From positions 1 to 8,184 of the forward strand of contig SKSH01000023.1 in assembly GCA_007118075.1 (NCBI GenBank): DNA of 8,184 nt, written 5' to 3'. The notes below the pieces were generated by a model. That model saw only the letters and a list, made by a program, of their open reading frames with translations, was not told the DNA's origin and made no database searches. This document shows, piece by piece, positions 1 to 4,565 of this stretch. Position 1 is the first letter of the stretch. Every line of letters starts with the position of its first letter. Position numbers and translations under genes: made by a program. The stretch is from Halobacteriales archaeon (GTDB lineage: Archaea > Halobacteriota > Halobacteria > Halobacteriales > SKSH01).

Positions 1-477
1 ATCTGCACCTGGCATCTCCCCATGCACGACCTGCAGATGAATTGAGCCACCGTTGGCAACCTGATCGGATTCATCAGACGTATTCGCTGCCTGATCGGTT
101 GTATCATCACCGATGGATTCTAGGGAGGCTACAATTGATTCCAGTGCAACCTCCGGCGGTTCATCCTGTTCGATACCAGCAACAACTGCCTCGAGACCAT
201 CGACCGAATCGAACAAGGCATCCATCACCTCGTGATCGACACCGACGGTGCCGTCCCTGATCTCATCGAGGAGATCCTCCATCTCGTGGGCTAGGGACGC
301 TGCCTCAGTGAGACCCATTGCCCCCAGATTCCCTTTTAGCGTATGTGCACGACGGAAGATTGCGTCGATGGTCGACTGATCATTTGGGGTGGTTTCTAAG
401 TCCAGCAGTTCGTTGTTCAAGGCGGTGAGGGTCTCACCAGTCTCATCCACGAACGCCCGTTTTAGTTCATCGTTCAT
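1..477 (-). CDS. cheA: Chemotaxis histidine kinase CheA, N-terminal part (cut by window edge)
   Basis: CheA autophosphorylates on a His and passes the phosphate to CheY and CheB, working in the cytoplasmic array with transducers and CheW. The 159 codons present, read on the minus strand from the ATG at 477-475, start MNDELKRAFVDETGETL and form an HPt (P1) domain over about residues 1-105. The phosphoacceptor motif is RRAHTLKGN with His45 (His48 in E. coli CheA). An acidic, Ser/Thr-rich linker follows, and a P2-like segment begins near residue 146 (IHLQVVHGEMPGAD). The dimerisation, ATPase and CheW-like domains lie outside the window. The ATG overlaps the cheB stop as ATGA, so translation is probably coupled and both genes are in one operon. 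The family call is firm; only the completeness of the gene cannot be judged. Confidence 0.95.
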   Translation of the reverse strand, partial: MNDELKRAFVDETGETLTALNNELLDLETTPNDQSTIDAIFRRAHTLKGNLGAMGLTEAASLAHEMEDLLDEIRDGTVGVDHEVMDALFDSVDGLEAVVAGIEQDEPPEVALESIVASLESIGDDTTDQAANTSDESDQVANGGSIHLQVVHGEMPGAD

Positions 478-1604
478 GGCCTCTCACCACCGGTCATCCC
501 CAACGTTTGGCCAGCTGGTGTACCGGTCGTCTGCTCGCGTCGGTCGAGGTGCTTGACGATCTCAGTGGCAAGCTCTCGCTCACTGGCGATGGTATCCACA
601 CAGCCGGTCTCGATAGTTCGTTGGGGCATGCCGAAGACGGCGCTCGATTCTTCGTCTTGAGCGATGACCGTCGCTCCCGCACGCTTCAGTTGCTCTGCCC
701 CTGCTGCACCATCCGCACCCATCCCCGTTACCACGACTGCGAGCAGCTCATCCCAATCATGGTTTGCCAGTGAAGAGAAGGTGACATCGGCGGCTGGCAT
801 CACGTTGTGAACCGGCTCCCTCTCGTCAAGCGAAAGCCGAATGGAATGCTCAGTGACCGCATCGACCAAGAGATGAGCTCCACCCTGAGCCAGGACACCT
901 TCTCCAGGACTAAGCTCCATCCCGTGGTGTGCTTCTGAGATCGCATATTCACTCGCGCGGTCGAGACGGTCTGCGAACCGTTCGGTGAAGCCACTGGGCA
1001 TATGTTGAACGATCAAAATTCGGAAATTCGCTTCGATTGGCAGCTTGCTGAGCAGTCGATCGAGGACGGTAGGACCACCTGTAGATGCCGCGATGGCGAG
1101 GATCGGAGACGTTTCGTTCGGTGGTGTATCGACGACCGGATTCACCACTGCATCAGAACCATCAGCTGGAGACGATGGTGTCGACCTAGCTACCGATTTG
1201 ATTGTCTCAACGAGCCTGGTCTCGACACTGGGTAGGTTGGTGGAGACCTCACCACCTGGTTTCGTGAAAAAGTCGACTGCACCACGATCGAGTGCCTCGA
1301 ACGTCACCTCTGCATCCTCGCCCGCGTGTGAGCTGAGGACTAAGATTGGTGTCGGCCGGCGATTCATAATCACCTCGACTGCCTCTATGCCATCCATCAC
1401 GGGCATCTCGATGTCCATCGTGACAACATCCGGCTCGAGTCGCTCAACGGCGGTGACTGCCTCGCGGCCATCTGCAGCCTCACCGATGACGGTGATGTCG
1501 TTTCGTTCAAGGATATCGACGATCACCGCCCGCATGAACGTCGAGTCATCGACGACCAACGCCTCAATGGTATTGGAAGTTCCGGTGTGACCATCACCGG
1601 TCAT
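474..1604 (-). CDS. cheB: Chemotaxis response regulator protein-glutamate methylesterase CheB
   Basis: CheB removes methyl groups from transducer glutamates (and deamidates Gln in many species), resetting the array; CheA phosphorylation activates it. The 376-residue protein is near the family length of about 350. An N-terminal receiver domain (about 13-130) shows the acidic pair D19/D20, phosphoacceptor Asp64 in VVTMDIEMPVMDG, S91/S92 at the switch Ser/Thr position, and Lys115 in FFTKP. After a loose linker (about 140-166) comes the methylesterase domain with catalytic Ser174 (AASTGGP), His201 (IVQHMP) and Asp298 (TGMGADG), spaced as in Salmonella CheB (S164/H190/D286). The ATG at 1604 is the only sensible start: an in-frame TGA lies at 1628-1626 and the next in-frame Met is residue 24. 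A GGAGTG at 1620-1615 sits 10 nt before it as a ribosome binding site. It is the first gene of a cheB-cheA operon. Confidence 0.97.
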   Translation of the reverse strand: MTGDGHTGTSNTIEALVVDDSTFMRAVIVDILERNDITVIGEAADGREAVTAVERLEPDVVTMDIEMPVMDGIEAVEVIMNRRPTPILVLSSHAGEDAEVTFEALDRGAVDFFTKPGGEVSTNLPSVETRLVETIKSVARSTPSSPADGSDAVVNPVVDTPPNETSPILAIAASTGGPTVLDRLLSKLPIEANFRILIVQHMPSGFTERFADRLDRASEYAISEAHHGMELSPGEGVLAQGGAHLLVDAVTEHSIRLSLDEREPVHNVMPAADVTFSSLANHDWDELLAVVVTGMGADGAAGAEQLKRAGATVIAQDEESSAVFGMPQRTIETGCVDTIASERELATEIVKHLDRREQTTGTPAGQTLGMTGGERP

Positions 1605-1652
1605 CGATCCAATCCACTCCTGACTTCATATCTGAATACACCCAAGAAACCG

Positions 1653-1660
1653 CCAATAAA
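1653..1660 (-). promoter_or_regulatory. Putative TATA box for cheB-cheA
   Basis: On the minus strand this reads TTTATTGG, an acceptable haloarchaeal TATA element. Transcription would start near 1631, giving a leader of about 27 nt that would contain the GGAGTG ribosome binding site at 1620-1615. This is inferred from spacing only; other AT-rich stretches in the region could serve instead. Confidence 0.35.
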
Positions 1661-1786
1661 CGTTGGCCCATGAACATCAATTCTGATAATACAGGCTATA
1701 ACATCCACTAGATCAGTAAATGAGATCAGTCCGTATGTTGCACTGTACCTTTATCTTACCAAATAGAACTATCATGAACGACCATC

Positions 1787-1797
1787 ATGGTTACCAT
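1787..1797. repeat. Short inverted repeat, possible operator
   Basis: ATGGT-T-ACCAT is a perfect 5-bp inverted repeat around one base. It lies about 24 bp upstream of the transducer TATA box, where a dimeric regulator could bind. It is short enough to arise by chance, so the call is weak. Confidence 0.25.
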
Positions 1798-1820
1798 AGG
1801 TGATAACGGTGGCCCACCAC

Positions 1821-1828
1821 TTATATAC
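1821..1828 (+). promoter_or_regulatory. TATA box of the transducer-cheW operon (leaderless)
   Basis: TTATATAC is a near-ideal archaeal TATA element. Its centre is about 29 bp before the ATG at 1854, so transcription would begin at or within a few bases of the start codon. No Shine-Dalgarno sequence precedes that ATG, which agrees with a leaderless mRNA, common in haloarchaea. Confidence 0.7.
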
Positions 1829-1853
1829 TGCCGTTTGAGTTCCACAGAATGCA

Positions 1854-2801
1854 ATGTCAACCGATCAGCCAGTTACCGAATCGGCACAGAACGAATCATC
1901 CAGTCCCCCCGGTCCAGGGGCGGCAGATGATAATGAACTAGCAGCCTCGATGGCAGAACTCATGGAGGCTGCTGAAGACGTCGCCATCGGGACACAAGAG
2001 GTAAGTGAGATGGCGCGGGATCAGTCTGAAAGCCTCAGAACGGTCGCCTCTGAGGTTTCGAACCTCAGTGCATCGGTCGAAGAGATTGCCTCCAGCGCCG
2101 AGGAGGTCAAATCGACCAGTGCGCAGGCACGCAAACTCGCCGATGAAGGCCAAGATTCAGCTGAAACCGCGATGAAGGCGATCAATCGCGTGGACGAGAG
2201 TACCGATGAGGTACGTGAGGATGTAGGCGAGCTCAGAGAGCGAGTCGATGCGATTGACGATATCGTCGAGGTGATCAATGATATCGCCGATCAGACCAAC
2301 CTGTTGGCACTGAACGCGTCCATCGAAGCGGCTAGGGCCGGTGAGGCTGGAGAGGGATTCGCGGTCGTTGCCGATGAAGTAAAATCACTTGCTGAAGAGT
2401 CACAAACCCGAGCAGGCGAGATTGAGAAGATGGTCGATGAGATCAAGTCTACGACCGATGACACGGTTGATAGTATCGATCATGCCAATGAGGAGATCGA
2501 TACCGGTATCGAAGAGGTCGTTGTTGCCATGGACAACCTCGACGATATCGGTGATGCCGTACGTGAATCCGCAGATGGCATCGAAGAGGTTGCTGACGCA
2601 ACTGATGATCAAGCAGCGAGCACTGAAGAGGTCGCCAGTCTCGTCGATGAGACCGCCGAATTGGCAGATGAGGTTTCGAGTGAGATCGACTCGATTGCCG
2701 CCGCAAACGAGGAACAATCAGCCAAAGTGAACGACATCGCTGACCAGGTCGGTGGGGCTGTTGAAGACGAACTGACTGACCTGTCTGAATCGGAAACATG
2801 A
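1854..2801 (+). CDS. Soluble methyl-accepting chemotaxis transducer with signalling domain only
   Basis: This 315-residue protein is the cytoplasmic signalling hairpin of a methyl-accepting chemotaxis protein and almost nothing else. The conserved tip that contacts CheA and CheW lies at about 144-182 (DQTNLLALNASIEAARAGE, then GFAVVADEV); two long coiled-coil arms run from about 32 to the tip and from the tip to about 300. Glu pairs E76/E77, E83/E84 and E258/E259 sit in small-residue contexts typical of haloarchaeal methylation sites. There is no signal peptide, transmembrane segment, HAMP, PAS or other recognisable sensor; residues 1-30 are a short, probably disordered Ser/Pro/Gly-rich tail. 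An in-frame TGA at 1836-1838 excludes a longer N-terminus. Its stop overlaps the cheW start as ATGA. It probably senses through a partner protein or modulates the array; the stimulus is unknown. Confidence 0.93.
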   Translation: MSTDQPVTESAQNESSSPPGPGAADDNELAASMAELMEAAEDVAIGTQEVSEMARDQSESLRTVASEVSNLSASVEEIASSAEEVKSTSAQARKLADEGQDSAETAMKAINRVDESTDEVREDVGELRERVDAIDDIVEVINDIADQTNLLALNASIEAARAGEAGEGFAVVADEVKSLAEESQTRAGEIEKMVDEIKSTTDDTVDSIDHANEEIDTGIEEVVVAMDNLDDIGDAVRESADGIEEVADATDDQAASTEEVASLVDETAELADEVSSEIDSIAAANEEQSAKVNDIADQVGGAVEDELTDLSESET

Positions 2802-3223
2802 GCGCAATCGAACATACACAAGTCCTTGAGTTCAAGCTCGGAGATGACCGATACTGCGTCGACATCGAACATGTCGCTGAGATCGTCGATGTCGGATCAC
2901 TGACTTCGGTCCCAAACGCTCCATCGTATGTAGAGGGCGTCATGGACCTCCGAGGGCGTACCACCTCGATCATCGATCCGAAGGTGATCTACGACATCCG
3001 GGCTGAGACCGATCCAAAGCGAATCGTGGTATTCGACCCCGATTCGGTAGGAAACGGTGGCGCAGTCGGTTGGCTCGTTGATGAGGTCGAACAGGTGATT
3101 CAGGCACCAGAAGATGACCTCGATGATGCACCAGTCGAAGACGATGCGGGAATCAAAGGGGTATTAAAGCGACAAGAAGAGTTCGCGGTTTGGGTCGAAC
3201 CGACGATGTTCGAAGAATTGTAA
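2798..3223 (+). CDS. cheW: Chemotaxis adaptor protein CheW
   Basis: CheW is the cytoplasmic adaptor that links transducer hairpin tips to the regulatory domain of CheA. This 141-residue, strongly acidic protein spans one CheW domain. It starts with TQVLEFKLGDDRYCVDIEHV, has the family hallmark VEGVMDLRGRTTSIIDP at about residues 45-61 (compare the usual GVINLRG...VIDL), and then LVDEVEQVI. The length is typical of stand-alone CheW. Its ATG overlaps the preceding stop codon (ATGA), so it is translated from the same mRNA as the soluble transducer and is probably its dedicated partner. Haloarchaea often have more than one cheW, so this may not be the only copy. Confidence 0.95.
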   Translation: MSAIEHTQVLEFKLGDDRYCVDIEHVAEIVDVGSLTSVPNAPSYVEGVMDLRGRTTSIIDPKVIYDIRAETDPKRIVVFDPDSVGNGGAVGWLVDEVEQVIQAPEDDLDDAPVEDDAGIKGVLKRQEEFAVWVEPTMFEEL

Positions 3224-3298
3224 CTCTTCGGCTATGTTTCGTACTGACGCTTTGGTTGATGCGAAGGGTGTTTGGTGACCTGTTGGTTCGTTCGCTCC

Positions 3299-3303
3299 TT
3301 TTT
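3299..3303 (+). terminator. Possible T-tract terminator after cheW
   Basis: A TTTTT run following CTCC lies 75 nt after the cheW stop, in the short gap between convergent genes. Archaeal polymerase can terminate at T-rich runs without a hairpin, and I see no clear hairpin. The run overlaps the last codon of the convergent gene. Five Ts is marginal, so this is tentative. Confidence 0.3.
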
Positions 3304-3694
3304 AGCGATACAAGAGTTCGGGTAATGAAGGACGAAATACGGCAGGGAGCGGGTCTGTGTGCATGGGGGTTACTGTGAGGGCATCTGGGGCGTGTTGATG
3401 GTGTGGTTGTGGAGTTGCATCCGGTATCCCCAAGTCAATATCGAGATCCAACATGAATCGAGGCAGCGCTGAGCGATCGACGTCTCTCAGATGGTCGAAA
3501 TCATTTCGCCGTCCCTCGTGAAAGGCGGTGACGAGGATTTCTCGTTCGTACCTAGAGCCCGCAACGGTGAGTAGATCCTGAAGGACTTCCTCTGGATCGT
3601 CCTCGGGGGTGGACTGGAGTCCGAGTACATACGATCGAACTAGCGCTCGATCAAATTCGTCAAGCTCCTCCAAGGAGAGGTCTTCTCTCGTCAT
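3302..3694 (-). CDS. Hypothetical acidic protein coupled to a KaiC-like ATPase
   Basis: I do not recognise this 130-residue protein. Residues 1-90 look like genuine haloarchaeal protein: acidic, mostly helical, with segments such as LEELDEFDRALVRSYVLGL and EVLQDLLTVAGSRYEREILV. Residues 91-130 change character, being rich in Pro and His and poor in acidic residues (ATPQPHHQHAPDALTVTP), which suggests a disordered tail or an extension by a shifted reading frame. No signal peptide, membrane segment or metal-binding Cys pairs are present. Its ATG overlaps the stop of the upstream ATPase gene (ATGA at 3694-3691), so it is translated from the same mRNA and is a candidate functional partner. It runs convergently towards cheW. 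Confidence 0.7.
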   Translation of the reverse strand: MTREDLSLEELDEFDRALVRSYVLGLQSTPEDDPEEVLQDLLTVAGSRYEREILVTAFHEGRRNDFDHLRDVDRSALPRFMLDLDIDLGIPDATPQPHHQHAPDALTVTPMHTDPLPAVFRPSLPELLYR

Positions 3695-4416
3695 GGGGAA
3701 GTGGCTTCAGCATCGATTTGGATTCCCTTCGGTGTGAACGTGAGGGGACGAATATCTGCTGAGATAGGTACACCACGCATCTTGAGAATCTGCAGCCCTC
3801 GTCGCATCCCCTCATCTTCGAGGAAGTTGTGAAAGAAGATCACTCCATGCGCGAGGTAGTGCTCAGGGGCATAGGCCGTCGGATCGGTCATCTCCGCGAT
3901 CAATAATACCGTGGCATCGACGTGTTTGAGCTTCGTGACGAATGGGACGAGATCGGTATCAGTTCCGGAAAGTAGATACTCGAGAACCATGGTCGAATCG
4001 ATGACGACCCGGTCGATATCACGGGATTCGATGTAAGTGGTCAATCGGTTGGTCAGCTGATTGACCGACGAACCAGAATGCTTGCGCATCGCCTTGGTGA
4101 GCGGATTGCGCTCGCTGCCCTCCACCACGTTGATGAACTCGACCTGATCAGTCTCAGCCGCCTGAGCGAATCCGAAGTCATACTGACTCATATCAGCGAT
4201 AAGCTGATCGACCGTCTCGTGCATGGTTACGAAGAGGCATCGCTCCCCATTCGCCGCACCGGTGGCGATGAACCGGGAGGAGAATGTGGTCTTCCCGCTC
4301 CCAGGCGGCCCACAGAGCACATACAACCGTCGAGCTGGCAGTCCCCCATCAAGCGCCCGATCGAAGCCAGGGACTCCGGTTTCGAGCGACTCAGTGGATA
4401 CGTCGGCAGTAGCCAT
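3691..4416 (-). CDS. Single-domain KaiC/RAD55-family RecA-like ATPase
   Basis: This 241-residue protein has the RecA-fold layout of single-domain KaiC/RAD55 ATPases: an entry segment GVPGFDRALDGGLP (14-27), Walker A GPPGSGKTT (36-44), a catalytic-Glu-like segment LFVTMHET (E67), Walker B RVVIDS with Asp140, and a C-terminal ILKMRG...PLTFTPKGIQI that matches the usual end of a KaiC domain. It should bind and probably hydrolyse ATP in the cytoplasm; its partner and job are unknown. It lacks a second KaiC domain, so it is not a clock KaiC. The frame is open upstream to an ATG at 4554, but those 46 residues are basic and Cys-rich, unlike the rest. The start at 4416 has a TATA-like box 27 bp before it, fitting a leaderless transcript. 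It is divergent from gyrB. ArlH is a relative, but there are no archaellum genes here. Confidence 0.88.
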   Translation of the reverse strand: MATADVSTESLETGVPGFDRALDGGLPARRLYVLCGPPGSGKTTFSSRFIATGAANGERCLFVTMHETVDQLIADMSQYDFGFAQAAETDQVEFINVVEGSERNPLTKAMRKHSGSSVNQLTNRLTTYIESRDIDRVVIDSTMVLEYLLSGTDTDLVPFVTKLKHVDATVLLIAEMTDPTAYAPEHYLAHGVIFFHNFLEDEGMRRGLQILKMRGVPISADIRPLTFTPKGIQIDAEATSP

Positions 4417-4440
4417 GAAGTTCGTTCTGACCGTTTGCCC

Positions 4441-4448
4441 TGTAAACC
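4441..4448 (-). promoter_or_regulatory. Putative TATA box of the KaiC-like ATPase gene
   Basis: The minus strand reads GGTTTACA here, centred about 28 bp before the ATG at 4416, the distance expected for a leaderless haloarchaeal transcript. This supports the shorter start for the ATPase. A CGTGCGTG element (4451-4458) lies two bases upstream, in the position where TFB would bind. Confidence 0.5.
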
Positions 4449-4450
4449 TT

Positions 4451-4521
4451 CGTGCGTGATTACCAAATGTGAGAAACAGTGTCCGACAACTGGCATACGC
4501 GCACACGCGCCCGCGTGCGTG
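4451..4521. repeat. Pair of CGTGCGTG direct repeats, one at each divergent promoter
   Basis: The 8-mer CGTGCGTG occurs at 4451-4458 and 4514-4521. The first is two bases upstream of the ATPase TATA box (minus strand), the second three bases upstream of the gyrB TATA box (plus strand). As the promoters face away from each other, the repeats have opposite orientation relative to their own promoter. Both are alternating purine-pyrimidine. A shared operator or a TFB-recognition variant would explain the placement; chance is possible for an 8-mer in a region containing CG-rich DNA. Confidence 0.45.
4493..4521. promoter_or_regulatory. Alternating purine-pyrimidine (Z-DNA-prone) tract upstream of gyrB
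   Basis: Bases 4493-4510 are 18 nt of strict purine-pyrimidine alternation made of GC, AC and AT steps, and 4512-4521 are ten more after a break at C4511. Within it CACGCG-CC-CGCGTG (4504-4517) is a perfect 6-bp inverted repeat. Such DNA readily adopts Z-form under negative supercoiling. It ends three bases before the gyrB TATA-like box. An alternating purine-pyrimidine element is known in the supercoiling-responsive bop promoter of Halobacterium; a similar role here is my inference. Confidence 0.5.
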
Positions 4522-4524
4522 GGA

Positions 4525-4530
4525 TTTATG
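4525..4530 (+). promoter_or_regulatory. Putative TATA box of the gyrB-gyrA operon
   Basis: TTTATG is the best TATA-like element upstream of gyrB. Its centre is about 38 bp before the gyrB ATG, so transcription would start near 4551-4554, leaving a leader of only about 12-15 nt without a Shine-Dalgarno sequence. No better element lies at the exact leaderless distance. Confidence 0.45.
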
Positions 4531-4565
4531 AGTAACGAACCAGTAGCATATCATGGTTATCTTAA

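Larger units (their letters stand above)
1605..1853. other. Divergent intergenic promoter region between cheB and the transducer gene
   Basis: This 249-bp stretch is AT-richer than the genes around it and has no credible coding frame. It holds the putative cheB TATA box (1653-1660, minus), a short inverted repeat (1787-1797) and a strong TATA box for the transducer gene (1821-1828, plus). I see no RNA gene in it. The two che operons are probably expressed from here in opposite directions and may share a regulator. Confidence 0.7.

Noticed and set aside
42..260. A 72-codon plus-strand frame at the window start
   Set aside because: It is antisense to the CheA HPt and linker region, with a basic Arg/His/Pro-rich product and no motif.
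1045..1590. A 181-codon open frame on the plus strand opposite cheB
   Set aside because: It is Ser/Thr-rich, with a composition typical of an antisense shadow of a GC-biased gene, and lacks recognisable motifs; cheB on the other strand has all catalytic residues.
2449..2973. A 174-codon open frame on the minus strand across the transducer and cheW
   Set aside because: It is Arg/His/Gln-rich and basic, unlike a halophile protein, and lies antisense to two well-supported genes.
3691..4416. A circadian clock KaiC
   Set aside because: Only one KaiC domain is present, there is no tandem second domain with phosphorylation sites, and no kaiA or kaiB is nearby. Single-domain relatives are common in haloarchaea.
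4417..4554. A 46-codon N-terminal extension of the KaiC-like ATPase starting at the ATG at 4554
   Set aside because: The extension is basic and Cys-rich, unlike the acidic protein that follows, and it would cover the promoter elements of both genes. The start at 4416 has a TATA-like box at the right distance and leads directly into the conserved KaiC entry segment.
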